Assembly: GCA_964548275.1 (NCBI GenBank)
Contig: CAZJQI010000001.1
Span: forward strand, 1-64,000
DNA: 64,000 nt
Source of the DNA: JAUVUV01 sp964548275
Lineage (GTDB): Bacteria > Gemmatimonadota > Glassbacteria > GWA2-58-10
Reading direction: 5' to 3'
In this document: piece by piece, positions 17,865 to 26,244 of the stretch
How positions within the stretch are numbered: position 1 is the stretch's first letter
Layout of the letters: every line of letters begins with the position of its first letter
Position numbers and translations under genes: made by a program
The notes under the pieces: model-generated
Databases searched by the model: none
Told to the model about the DNA's origin: nothing
What the model saw: only the letters and a program-made list of their open reading frames with translations

Positions 17865-19538
17865 CTACATTTTCTCCGGTGCCGTGATTCCCAGCAGCCT
17901 CAGACCGTTGGCCATCACTATGCGGATACACTCGGCCAGATAGAGGCGGTCGAGTGAGAGGGCCGGCTCACCGGCATTCACTATTCTGTGATGCTGGTAC
18001 CAACTGTGAAAGCGGCGGGCCAGTTCCTCGAGGTAATATGGAATGTGATGCGGCTCAAGGGACAGAGCGGCGTTTTTTACCGTATCGGGAAAATCCACTA
18101 AATGGGTGATCAGATCGATCTCCTCGGGCTGAGTGAGCAGACTGGGAGAATGATCACGCCAGCGCTTCCGGTTTCCATCCCAGATACCGGCCTCCCGGGC
18201 TGTGGGAGTGAGGCTGCAGATCCGTGCGTGGACATACTGGCAGTAGTAGACCGGGTTTTCATTGGACTGCTCCCGCGCCAGGTCCAGGTCGAAAATCAGG
18301 TGGCTGTCCGCCTTGCGCATCACGAGAAAGTACCGCGCCACATCCACTCCCACCTCACGGACCAGATCGGCCAGGGTAATGAACCTGCCGGCCCTGGTGG
18401 ACATTCGAAGCTGCTGGCCGCCCTCGGTGAAACTAACCATCTGGTGGATCACGTAACGCAGCCATCCCTTCGGGTAACCGAGGGCTTCCATCCCGGCCAA
18501 CATCCGGGGAGTGTAACCGTGGTGGTCGGCTCCGTGGATGTTGATTGCCTCATCAAACCCGCGCTCGTGCTTTTCCAGGTGGTATGCCAGGTCAGGGAGA
18601 AAATAGGTCGGCTCGCTGGTTTTTTTCACGATCACCCGGTCCTCAGTGTCGCCGAAACGGGAGGTGGAGAGCCACAGCGCACCGTCTTTTTTGTAGCTCA
18701 AACCTTTATCTTCAAGTAGCTTGAGCAACATATCGATTTTTCCCTCTGTGTAAAAGCGGCTTTCCAGCGACCAGACATCGAACTCGATCCTGAACTCTTT
18801 CAGGTCCCTGTCGATCAATCTCCGAATGCGCTCGGCGGCGTATTCCCTGAAAAGCTTGAGAGTCTCATCATCCGGCTTCTCTGTGTGGGAACCGGGCCGG
18901 TAGCGCTCTTTGTATTCCTCGGCGAAACTTTCGGCGATTTCGACTAAATAATCTCCCTGATAGCCTTTTTCCGGAAATGGGAAATCAGGTTCCCACCGTT
19001 GGGCATAGCGTGCCCGGAGCGAGAGCCCGAGGAGATTCATCTGGTTGCCAGTGTCGTTGTAGTAATACTCCCTGTAGACCTTGGCGCCCATTGCCTCGAG
19101 CATCGAGGAGATACAATCGCCTAGTACCGCCTGGCGTCCGTGGCCGATAGTAAGCGGGCCCGTGGGGTTCGAACTAACAAACTCGACCATGATCCTGCGC
19201 CCGGCAAGCAGGTTATCCAGGCCGTAGCGCTCAGGCTCTTTCTGTATCCGGCCAAGCTGATCCACACTCCAGTGCAGGGAGATTCGGAAATTGATAAAAC
19301 CGTTAGGGGCTACCTCGATCTTGTCGATATAGGGTGTTTCAAGCTTCAGCGCCTTGACTATCTCCTCGGCAATCAGAGCCGGCTTTTTTTCCAGCATACG
19401 GGCCAGCAGAAAGGCCACGTTTACAGCCAGATCCCCATGTCGCGGGTCCTTGGGCTTTTCCACCACGTATTCCGGCGCCTCGGTGATTTCCAGCTCTTGC
19501 AGAGCTTTATCTACAGCCTGCCGTATTATTGCTTTCAT
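17865..19538 (-). CDS. argS: Arginyl-tRNA synthetase
   Basis: A 557-residue class I aminoacyl-tRNA synthetase. The HIGH-equivalent is seen as SSNPTGPLTIGHGRQAVLG (IGHG at 131-134), preceded by the N-terminal Add-1 domain and followed by the catalytic core with GADHHGYTPRM and the GGQQLRMSTRAG loop that stands in for KMSKS. The C-terminal DALR anticodon-binding helices end at LRLLGITAPEKM. It charges tRNA-Arg. The gene starts the minus-strand argS-kinase-purM unit and diverges from rpmH across 233 AT-rich bases. Confidence 0.97.
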   Translation of the reverse strand: MKAIIRQAVDKALQELEITEAPEYVVEKPKDPRHGDLAVNVAFLLARMLEKKPALIAEEIVKALKLETPYIDKIEVAPNGFINFRISLHWSVDQLGRIQKEPERYGLDNLLAGRRIMVEFVSSNPTGPLTIGHGRQAVLGDCISSMLEAMGAKVYREYYYNDTGNQMNLLGLSLRARYAQRWEPDFPFPEKGYQGDYLVEIAESFAEEYKERYRPGSHTEKPDDETLKLFREYAAERIRRLIDRDLKEFRIEFDVWSLESRFYTEGKIDMLLKLLEDKGLSYKKDGALWLSTSRFGDTEDRVIVKKTSEPTYFLPDLAYHLEKHERGFDEAINIHGADHHGYTPRMLAGMEALGYPKGWLRYVIHQMVSFTEGGQQLRMSTRAGRFITLADLVREVGVDVARYFLVMRKADSHLIFDLDLAREQSNENPVYYCQYVHARICSLTPTAREAGIWDGNRKRWRDHSPSLLTQPEEIDLITHLVDFPDTVKNAALSLEPHHIPYYLEELARRFHSWYQHHRIVNAGEPALSLDRLYLAECIRIVMANGLRLLGITAPEKM

Positions 19539-19694
19539 CTCAGTTTAACCAGTCTCGATAATAGTTTGATCTTTTTAACTTAATTGCGGCTCAATTTATT
19601 ATATTCTTTAAAGTTTACTAACTCAAAATTGTAAATATAGAGAAAAAGGGCAATTTTCGCAAAGGTTTACTCCTCCGCACTAATGGTGTAAGTC

Positions 19695-19724
19695 TTGACA
19701 ATAAAAGTTAATAAAGCTTATATT
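19695..19724 (+). promoter_or_regulatory. Probable sigma-70 promoter for rpmH-rnpA-yidD-yidC
   Basis: A perfect -35 (TTGACA, 19695-19700) is followed 17-18 bases later by TTATATT, a serviceable -10. It lies 48 bases before the rpmH start in an AT-rich spacer, with no competing hexamer pair nearby. Confidence 0.7.
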
Positions 19725-19771
19725 ACAAATCTTATTGAAATAGGATTATAAAATATGCGGGGTAGTCAGAT

Positions 19772-19906
19772 ATGAAAAGAACCTTTCAGCCGAGTAACCG
19801 TAAGAAGAAAAATAAGCACGGTTTTCGCGCCCGTATGGCTACAAAGAGCGGACGTAAAGTTATCACCCGTCGCCGTGCACGCGGCCGCAAGCGCCTTGCC
19901 GTGTAA
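19772..19906 (+). CDS. rpmH: 50S ribosomal protein L34
   Basis: A 44-residue, extremely basic protein starting MKRTFQPSNRKKKNKHGF and ending RRRARGRKRLAV, the standard L34 sequence and length. It heads the conserved rpmH-rnpA-yidD-yidC cluster. The usual upstream partner dnaA is absent; argS lies divergently instead. Confidence 0.97.
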   Translation: MKRTFQPSNRKKKNKHGFRARMATKSGRKVITRRRARGRKRLAV

Positions 19907-20062
19907 ATAACAGAGTCAGACAGATTCGCGGTCTCATTGGGGTAGCGCTCGCCTGGGAAAAAGAAAGAGGCAGCTTCAATGTGGCCGCTTATTTTTATCC
20001 ATATCCGGCCGGAAGGCGCTTTTTGCAGGGGGTAAGGCTCTGCCACCTGGAGTTGAAATAAA

Positions 20063-20437
20063 GTGGGCTTTCCACGAAAATATTCCATCCGGACCAGCAG
20101 CGAAATAAAAAGGATTATCGGAATCGGAATCCAATTCGAGGCCGGTACTTTGAAAATCCATCTCCTGCAGACACACAGCATGGCGCCGAACCGGACTGCT
20201 GTCTCTGTTCCGCGGTACGGCCGGACGGTTGTAGCAAGAAACCGGCTTAAGAGAAGGTTGCAGGAACTGGTTCGGCTTTATCCGATCCAGTCCAGGGGAT
20301 GTCTGACAGTTGTAAGAATTTCTCCTGCCTGTTACGAAAATAATTTCCAGGACCTGGAAAAAAGGTATTGCTCTGTTGTCGAAAAGATAAACCTGGAACT
20401 CGCCGGTTCCCGGGCAACAGCTTCACAGGCGAATTAA
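20063..20437 (+). CDS. rnpA: Ribonuclease P protein component
   Basis: 124 residues. RnpA binds the catalytic RNase P RNA and helps recognise the 5' leader of pre-tRNA. The signature RNRLKRRLQE is at residues 60-69, preceded by the AVSVPRYGRTVVA strand. Translation starts at GTG behind GGAGTTGAAATAAA. The 156-base gap after rpmH is longer than usual for this cluster but holds no other gene. Confidence 0.93.
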   Translation: MGFPRKYSIRTSSEIKRIIGIGIQFEAGTLKIHLLQTHSMAPNRTAVSVPRYGRTVVARNRLKRRLQELVRLYPIQSRGCLTVVRISPACYENNFQDLEKRYCSVVEKINLELAGSRATASQAN

Positions 20438-20472
20438 TTCTGCGATAATTGATCTGAGGCAAAGGATTAAAG

Positions 20473-20706
20473 TTGATCGTGAGGATACTGAGTACCACAA
20501 TTCAAATGTTGCTATTGGCCGCTATCCGGCTTTATCAGTTGGCCTTACGGCCTCTCTTGCCGCCCTCATGCCGTTTTTATCCCTCATGCTCGGAATATGC
20601 TTGCCTGAGCCTGAAAAAGTACGGGCCGTTCAAAGGTAGCTGGCGGGCACTCTTGCGCCTGGCCAAGTGCCATCCCTTTCACCCGGGTGGTGTGGACATG
20701 CCCTGA
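20473..20706 (+). CDS. yidD: Membrane protein insertion efficiency factor YidD
   Basis: 77 residues with the family's hallmark LRPLLPPSCRFYPSCSEYA and CHPFHPGGVD. The amphipathic N-terminus associates with the inner membrane, where YidD aids insertion by YidC. Start TTG behind AAAGGA; 35 bases after rnpA and 74 before yidC. Confidence 0.95.
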   Translation: MIVRILSTTIQMLLLAAIRLYQLALRPLLPPSCRFYPSCSEYACLSLKKYGPFKGSWRALLRLAKCHPFHPGGVDMP

Positions 20707-20780
20707 GACGCTGATAGTAGGGGATGACCGAGAAACTTAGGGAGTAATCGGGATCTCTCAGGTAATTGTAAGGAGAAATA

Positions 20781-22547
20781 ATGGAAAGAAATGCCGTAAC
20801 GGCGATGCTTCTCATTTTCTTGCTCTGGATGGGCTATATCCTATTCTTTGCGCCGAAACCGAAACCAAAACCGGAATTGGCACAGGAGCAGGTCCGGCAG
20901 GAAGAAACAGCCGCGAAGAAAATGACCGAGCCTGAACCGGCTGCTGAGCAAATGCTCGAACAGCCCGGCCAGGAGCAGATTTCCAGGGCCGATACAGTTG
21001 AGGTTCCGGTCGACACTGTGGTCGTTTCCTCTGATCTCTACGAATATCATTTTGTTACCAGGGGTGGAGTAATGACCCGCGCCTGGCTGAAACAATACCC
21101 CGCTTTCAAGCTCGGAGACAAAAAGCACAGCCAGTCAACCGGGCCGGTTCAGTTGATCCCGGTGGAGGAAAACCGGTTCCTCTATACCAGGCTCCACCTG
21201 AAAAACCTGGAAAAGCCGATCGAGCTCGGCAGCCGCCATTTCGCAGCCAGCACCTTGGGATTGAATCTCGGAGCCGGTCGCAGGCAGCAGGAGGGCTCGG
21301 TGGAATTCGTCCACAGCCTTCGCGACGGCCAGAAGATAAAGATCGTTTACACCTTCCGCCATGATTCTTACCTGATCAACGCCGAACTTCACCTGCCCGG
21401 CGAACTTCACGGATCCAAGGAAAACGCGGTGGAGGTTATCCTAGGACCTTCCCTGGTCTCTAATGAAAAGAACCTGGATGATGATTACAACGATTACGGA
21501 GTGGTTTACTACGACAAAGGTGAAGTGATAAAGAAAAGCCTCAAGGACTTGGGCAAAAGCGACTGGGCGCCCAGCGGAGAGCACAGTATCCTCTGGGGCG
21601 GGGTGAAAAGCAAGTATTTTATCGGCACCTTTTTCGTGCCCGAATCCCCGATGGCCGCTATGACCGGAACCGGGAACCAGGAGAGCAAAAACCTTGAATT
21701 CAGGGGGATGTTCCCCATCCCGGCTGCAAGCAAGCCGATAAATTTATCACTTTACATCGGACCGCAGTCCTATGAGCAGTTCACCAAACTGAATTATGGC
21801 CTGCCGAAATTGCTGCAATACGGCTGGTCGATCATTCAACCTATCTGCAAAATTATCATCGCTATTCTGCTCTGGATGCATAAGTGGATCGATAATTATG
21901 CGGTGATTATCGTTCTTTTCGCAGTTCTGGTCAGGGTTGTTTTTCATCCGCTGACAATCAAGAGTACGAAAAGCCAGATCAAGATGCAGCAGATCCAGCC
22001 CCTGACGACCCAGCTCCGGGAGGAATACAAGGATGATCCGCAGAAGATACAGCAGGAGACGCTGCGTCTCTACCGCGAGCACAAGGTCAATCCCCTGGGC
22101 GGCTGCCTTCCCCTGCTGATCCAGATGCCGGTGTTTTTTGCCCTGTTCTGGGTTTTCCGGCTCACGATCGAGTTCCGTGGTGCTGAGGCTTTCGGCTGGA
22201 TTCACGACCTGAGTCAGCCGGACCCCTACTACATCCTGCCTGTGGTAATGGGAGCAACCACCTTTCTCCAGCAAAAATTGACCCCTACAGCTACCGATCC
22301 GAGAATGAAGCCAATGATGTATATGATGCCAGTTTTTATGGTTGTTATATTCATTAGATTTTCATCTGGCCTGGTTTTCTACTATACTATCTTCAATATA
22401 TTGCAGATATTCCAGCAGATATACATCAATAAGCGTTATCATGCGCCGGCTCCTGCCCTGGCAAAGCCTGCCGCAAAAAGGCCTCAAGCCGCTGTAGTTT
22501 CCACAGGAAGCAGGGGCAAAAAGAAAAAAGCAGGTAGAAAAAAATAG
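20781..22547 (+). CDS. yidC: Membrane protein insertase YidC
   Basis: 588 residues: a first membrane helix (about 6-26), a long acidic linker, a large periplasmic beta domain (about 70-350) found in Gram-negative YidC, then the conserved five-helix insertase core with YAVIIVLFAVLVRVVFHPLT, the GGCLPLLIQMPVFFALFWVF segment and a final helix pair, ending in a basic Lys-rich tail. It inserts proteins into the inner membrane alone or with SecYEG. Start behind AAGGAG. The gene closes the rpmH-rnpA-yidD-yidC cluster and is followed by a bidirectional terminator; jag and mnmE, the frequent next genes, are missing. Confidence 0.97.
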   Translation: MERNAVTAMLLIFLLWMGYILFFAPKPKPKPELAQEQVRQEETAAKKMTEPEPAAEQMLEQPGQEQISRADTVEVPVDTVVVSSDLYEYHFVTRGGVMTRAWLKQYPAFKLGDKKHSQSTGPVQLIPVEENRFLYTRLHLKNLEKPIELGSRHFAASTLGLNLGAGRRQQEGSVEFVHSLRDGQKIKIVYTFRHDSYLINAELHLPGELHGSKENAVEVILGPSLVSNEKNLDDDYNDYGVVYYDKGEVIKKSLKDLGKSDWAPSGEHSILWGGVKSKYFIGTFFVPESPMAAMTGTGNQESKNLEFRGMFPIPAASKPINLSLYIGPQSYEQFTKLNYGLPKLLQYGWSIIQPICKIIIAILLWMHKWIDNYAVIIVLFAVLVRVVFHPLTIKSTKSQIKMQQIQPLTTQLREEYKDDPQKIQQETLRLYREHKVNPLGGCLPLLIQMPVFFALFWVFRLTIEFRGAEAFGWIHDLSQPDPYYILPVVMGATTFLQQKLTPTATDPRMKPMMYMMPVFMVVIFIRFSSGLVFYYTIFNILQIFQQIYINKRYHAPAPALAKPAAKRPQAAVVSTGSRGKKKKAGRKK

Positions 22548-22570
22548 TTTCGCTTCAGTCATCAGGCATG

Positions 22571-22609
22571 AAAAAAGCCTCCGCCCTACAGAAAGGGAGG
22601 GGGCTTTTT
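22571..22609. terminator. Bidirectional terminator between yidC and flaG
   Basis: AAAAAAGCCTCCGCCC and GGGAGGGGGCTTTTT form a GC-rich stem with A and T tracts on opposite sides, between the convergent yidC and flaG genes. Confidence 0.75.
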
Positions 22610-22645
22610 CATTATCTGAATCAGCCGGAATTTGATGTTCGGAAA

Positions 22646-22849
22646 TTAAGCTTTCTTATCGAAGACCAGACCGATATACTCTTTGGTCTGTGTCACTCGA
22701 GATAAGAATTCTTCGGTAGGCACCTGGCGGATTATCTTGTTTGATGGTTTTTCGCGCAGTTGCACGACTCGTCTATCGGCCCGCGAATCGACGAAGAAGC
22801 GGGCCTCGACATTGTAAATTCCCAGCATTTCGTTGAGATTTTCTATCAT
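22646..22849 (-). CDS. flaG: FlaG-family flagellar protein
   Basis: 67 residues matching the FlaG domain: a strand pair with RRVVQLREKPSNKIIRQVPTEEFL (the family's VVQV.D..TgEVIRQIPpEe pattern) and a short C-terminal strand ending GLVFDKKA. FlaG affects filament length in several bacteria and is usually encoded beside flagellin and fliD. FlaG proteins are commonly about 110 residues with a variable N-terminus. Here the frame is open for about 26 more codons upstream (Ser/Ala/Lys-rich) but has no ATG or good Shine-Dalgarno, so the true start may be further upstream at a weak codon. The flagellins follow on the same strand. Confidence 0.75.
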   Translation of the reverse strand: MIENLNEMLGIYNVEARFFVDSRADRRVVQLREKPSNKIIRQVPTEEFLSRVTQTKEYIGLVFDKKA

Positions 22850-23181
22850 CAGCCTGGGCTTTTCTACAGTGACCGCCGCAGCTGATTTACTCTTGCTTAC
22901 GGCAGAATTAATTGAAAAACTTTTTAACTATGGCAGCATTACCGTCTTGCTGTGGTGCCCCCATGATATTTTAAGTTCTTTCTACGAGGCTTGTGAAAAT
23001 ATTTTTTCACAGCCCCTCTACTGAGGGGGCTTGATTATTGCTCCCCGCAGATTTACTCCCTCAAGGTTGATAGCAACATCTGGCATCTATCTCCACCCCA
23101 ACTTGAGGGTTTTTGGTTTACATAAGCTCTCCATCCCTCCACTAATATATAATTTACCGGATAGAAATTGATGTCAAATTA
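22850..23181. other. Spacer between flagellin 1 and flaG
   Basis: It holds an in-frame upstream extension of flaG without a clear start, and two adjacent hairpins: GTGAAAA/TTTTCAC (22993-23010) and CCCCTC/GAGGGG (23013-23028). The latter may terminate flagellin 1 transcription. Nothing else is recognised. Confidence 0.45.
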
Positions 23182-24792
23182 TCAGGATAACAAGATCAAT
23201 ACATTATTTGACAGCTCGTTTGCCTGGCGCAGGAAACTCGTCGCAGAAGCGTTTAGAATTTGAGCCGTGACAAACTCGATTATCTCCTCCGAGTAATCCA
23301 GATCCCGGATCTGCGACTCGCTGGCCTGAAGGTTCTGGCTGGCGACCTCCAGGTTGGAGATCGTGCTTTCCAGCCGGTTTGCTACCGCTCCCAGGGTGCT
23401 CCGCTGGGCGGAAACAGTATTAAGCGCGTTGTCCACCACCCGGATCGCCCGGTTTGCCAGATTTTGGTCTATCAGATTGATTTTTTCTATCTGCAGTGCC
23501 TTGGAACTCATGGTGTTGATCTGGGTGGAAAGAGTTTGGCCCGCGCCTGAACCAATATGAAAAGTGAGCGGACGCGGAGCGATCTGGAGCACGAACGCGC
23601 TGCTTCCAGCTATCGACAGAGGTTTCACCACGCTGAAACCGGCCAGGGTTGTGGTGCCGCCGATCGAGATATCAAGGTTGGTGCGGAAAGAGAGATCCAC
23701 ACCGTTGATCAGGCCGCTTGCCCTGTTGCCGCTGACCTTGAGATTTTTCTGGGTTGAGGGACCGCCTTCTGCGCCGATGTTAGTGACAGTGAGAGAGAAA
23801 ATCGGGCTGTTGGCAGCCTGAATTTCGGAAAAACCGAAAGCGGAAAGTGCGGAAGAGTCCCCGCCGAACGTTATCTGGCGGCCCGGCTCGGGAGTGAGAA
23901 CAAACATCTGAGTCGCATTTTCTGAACCCACATTTGTAGCGATCCCCACGAGCTGGTCACCTACAGCGTTTGGGCCTCCCAGGCCAAGGTCTTTGGAAGT
24001 GGTTGTATCATTGATTGCAAGGCTGATCCGTGCAGCAACATCAGAGAGAGTATCTGTGCGGAAAAGGATTACGTCCGCCACGTTTGTAGAAACATCGGTT
24101 CCCAGTTTGATAGTTACACTATCCAGCCCGGAGCTGAAGACGCCAAAATCCTGGAACAGGCTGATCGACTGAAGCTGAGTATTGGCCGTAGCGTTGGCTA
24201 CATTGCCCTGGGAGTCGATAGTAACGAAAACTTCCGATGTCTGCACCTGAAGGCGTCCCAGATCCTGGGCACTGACCGTGATTGAAAAAACTCCGCCGGC
24301 ACCCACATCCCCAACCACGATGCCGTTCATGCTGTCCGGATCGCTGGTGCTCACGAGGGCACCTACGTTGCCGTTGAGCAGCTTGATCGAGTTAAATTCG
24401 GTGGTTTCGGCGATCCTGTCCACCTCGTCGATCAACTGGTTGACCTCGTTCTGGATAGCCAGGCGGTCCAGGCTGGTAAGTGTCCCGTTTGCAGCCTGCA
24501 CAGAGAGTTCCCGGATCCGTTGCAGTATATTCGTGTCTTCAGCCAGCGCACCCTCAGCGGTCTGGATCAGGGAAATACCATCTTGGGCGTTGGCTATTGC
24601 CCGCTCCAGGCCGACCACCTGGGCACACAGGTTATCCGCGATTGTCAGGCCGGCCGCATCGTCAGTAGCCCGATTAATCCTCAAACCACTGGAAAGACGT
24701 TCAAGCGATTTGGTCATCCGGTTTCCTGCAATACCCAATTGCCGCCGTGCCAAAATTGCCGGAATATTTGTGTTTATTGATAATCCAGGCAT
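23182..24792 (-). CDS. Flagellin paralogue 1
   Basis: A 536-residue flagellin, the filament subunit. The N-terminal D0/D1 helices (SINTNIPAILARRQLGI, RLSSGLRINRATDDAAGL) and the C-terminal D1/D0 helices (RLESTISNLEVASQNLQA, ending SNNVLILLS) are intact. Between them, about residues 170-420 form an outer D2/D3-like part that is longer than in minimal flagellins. It is the most divergent of the four paralogues at its N-terminus (IPAILARRQ instead of ISAINTRRN). Its Shine-Dalgarno is AAAAGGAGG. Unlike the other three, its leader lacks a clean GGA-loop hairpin. It is the last flagellin before flaG in the direction of transcription. Confidence 0.95.
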   Translation of the reverse strand: MPGLSINTNIPAILARRQLGIAGNRMTKSLERLSSGLRINRATDDAAGLTIADNLCAQVVGLERAIANAQDGISLIQTAEGALAEDTNILQRIRELSVQAANGTLTSLDRLAIQNEVNQLIDEVDRIAETTEFNSIKLLNGNVGALVSTSDPDSMNGIVVGDVGAGGVFSITVSAQDLGRLQVQTSEVFVTIDSQGNVANATANTQLQSISLFQDFGVFSSGLDSVTIKLGTDVSTNVADVILFRTDTLSDVAARISLAINDTTTSKDLGLGGPNAVGDQLVGIATNVGSENATQMFVLTPEPGRQITFGGDSSALSAFGFSEIQAANSPIFSLTVTNIGAEGGPSTQKNLKVSGNRASGLINGVDLSFRTNLDISIGGTTTLAGFSVVKPLSIAGSSAFVLQIAPRPLTFHIGSGAGQTLSTQINTMSSKALQIEKINLIDQNLANRAIRVVDNALNTVSAQRSTLGAVANRLESTISNLEVASQNLQASESQIRDLDYSEEIIEFVTAQILNASATSFLRQANELSNNVLILLS

Positions 24793-24873
24793 CCATTCCT
24801 CCTTTTAAGTCGGATTTTGGGTTCTTTTCCACTCCTCATGATTTCAGTGGTTAAAGTTTCAGATTTTTTTGCG

Positions 24874-24990
24874 TTTCAGGATCCGGCCGCCGGAATTTGT
24901 TTCTTCCCTCTCAAGACTATACAGCGGCGACCATATAACGCTTGGATGGTGGGAAGAAAGGGCCGCGATTCCAAGCGGCCGATCCTGAAA
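24874..24990. repeat. Large imperfect inverted repeat with conserved loop (copy 1)
   Basis: TTTCAGGATC plus CGGCCGC and a CTTCCC stretch on the left match in reverse complement the right arm ending GATCCTGAAA at 24990. The loop holds CAGCGGCGACCATATAAC (within 24918-24939), enclosed by CAAG/CTTGG. The same loop sequence sits in the loop of a different stem at 24998-25063. Upstream of flagellin 1, so it could be part of its leader RNA. Confidence 0.65.
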
Positions 24991-24997
24991 TTTTTTC

Positions 24998-25063
24998 CCT
25001 CCTCCCCCAGAGCAAAGCCATACAGCGGCGACCATATAACTTTTGGAGAGCAGGGGGAGGAGG
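24998..25063. repeat. Inverted repeat with the same conserved loop (copy 2)
   Basis: CCTCCTCCCCC (24998-25008) pairs perfectly with GGGGGAGGAGG (25053-25063). The loop repeats CAGCGGCGACCATATAAC (within 25019-25040) flanked by CAAAG and CTTTTGG. The stem sequence is unrelated to that of copy 1 although both are self-complementary. Confidence 0.7.
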
Positions 25064-25907
25064 TTTAACCCTCAATAGAAAATGCGCGGCTAACGCATCA
25101 AACCAATGTTGAGATTTTTGGAAAGGGAAATAGGCGAAGAAAATTACAGGTGGGATTGTATTGCAGGCGGCAAGGACGCATAAGATGTGGGAACGGCCAA
25201 GCGCATGTGTCCTTGCCGCCTTAGGAATTAACCCCCGTAATGCTTCTTCGCGGATTTACCCTCCGAACACGGCAGTTGCAGCTGCGGATGTGTCCGGGCA
25301 ATATTGAACGGCCTAAAGTTCTCTTGCCTGTGTTCTATCAGAGAATACCAGACAAGATGACGGAAAAACTCTTTCAGAGAATTTGGAAAATATTATTTAT
25401 TGCGAGGAAGATATTCTTGAAAAGGGGAATGGATGAAATGAGATGAATTGAAGGAGTGAATCTGCCCTTGTTGAATAGGCACATCTCCCGAAACGCCCCC
25501 GATTTTCAAGATTCTTCTTCGCGGATAAATTAAAAAGTTCCCCACCTCGGTGGAAATTGCAGTTCCCTCGAGGTGTAACGCCTAATATTAAACTGTGGTC
25601 GAAAAATCTGTTTATATTATCGGCACCTAAATAACAATCTTTAGAATTTTTTATACACTGAGTGGGAAATTACTATCCGGGTAAATGTTGCTTCATAAGG
25701 TGGAAATTTTTTCTCTCTGGTGTAATGGCAATTCACTTTTGGCGACATTGATTGATCCAGGCGGTTTAAATATGAAGATGAATCCTTTTCAAAAAGAGTA
25801 ACGAACGGCGGCTCAAACCTGCGGGAGGTATACAGATGGCAGCTATTTGAGATGTTGTCTGTCTTTTTACAGATCATTAATAGGATACCAAAAGGGGGAA
25901 GAGTTTA

Positions 25908-25945
25908 AAATAAAAAAACCACTCCGGCATCTGCCGGAGTGGTTT
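25908..25945 (-). terminator. Rho-independent terminator, minus strand
   Basis: AAACCACTCCGGCA (25916-25929) pairs perfectly with 25932-25945; on the minus strand the stem is followed by seven T. The nearest minus-strand gene, flagellin 2, already has its own terminator at 26110-26159, so this one may end a separate short transcript. Confidence 0.75.
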
Positions 25946-26038
25946 GTGGAACATAAATTGCACAAACAGAGATCGCACCCTAAATCTTGAACGCCCTTGT
26001 CGGCTTCAAGACGCTTCTTCGCGGAAGTGCGTGGTGCG

Positions 26039-26075
26039 GGGCTTTTGAAGTTGCAGCTTCAAAAGCCCTTTTTTT
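26039..26075 (+). terminator. Rho-independent terminator, plus strand
   Basis: GGGCTTTTGAAG (26039-26050), six-base loop, exact complement 26057-26068, then seven T. No plus-strand gene precedes it, which suggests an untranslated plus-strand transcript. Confidence 0.75.
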
Positions 26076-26109
26076 CTTAAAACGGGAAAAATGGGTCAAC
26101 ATAAAAGAT

Positions 26110-26159
26110 AAAAGCCGGTCTCCGGAAAGCGCGTATTACACCTTCCGGAGCCGGCTTTT
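26110..26159 (-). terminator. Terminator of flagellin 2
   Basis: AAAAGCCGG and TCCGGAA pair with TTCCGGA and CCGGCTTTT across a 15-base loop, about 85 bases after the flagellin 2 stop codon on the minus strand. Confidence 0.75.
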
Positions 26160-26244
26160 ATTAGTTAATGCCTATCCAACATGTAATCGACTTTTAACAT
26201 TTATTATAAGCTCAATTTCCGTTATCGAGTTCACCGCCAGATCA

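Larger units (their letters stand above)
24793..26244. other. 1.45-kb spacer between flagellins 2 and 1
   Basis: No protein gene is credible here. Contents: two inverted repeats with a shared loop (24874-25063); three copies of CTTCTTCGCGGA (near 25243, 25514 and 26012), two of them preceded by AACGCCC and TTCAAGA; terminators on both strands (25908-25945 minus, 26039-26075 plus, 26110-26159 minus). The terminators bracket stretches of 100-200 bases, as expected if small RNAs are made. Confidence 0.6.

Noticed and set aside
19539..19771. Possible replication origin beside rpmH
   Set aside because: AT-rich and next to rpmH, where dnaA and oriC often lie, but no dnaA gene is present and I find no TTATNCACA-type DnaA boxes.
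24918..25040. Resemblance of GCGGCGACCATA to the 5' part of 5S rRNA
   Set aside because: The match is limited to about ten bases; the rest of the 5S sequence and its arms are absent.
25209..26030. CTTCTTCGCGGA repeats as a CRISPR array or integron attC sites
   Set aside because: Spacing is irregular (about 270 and 500 bases), the repeats are short, and no cas, integrase or RYYYAAC/GTTRRRY core sites are seen.
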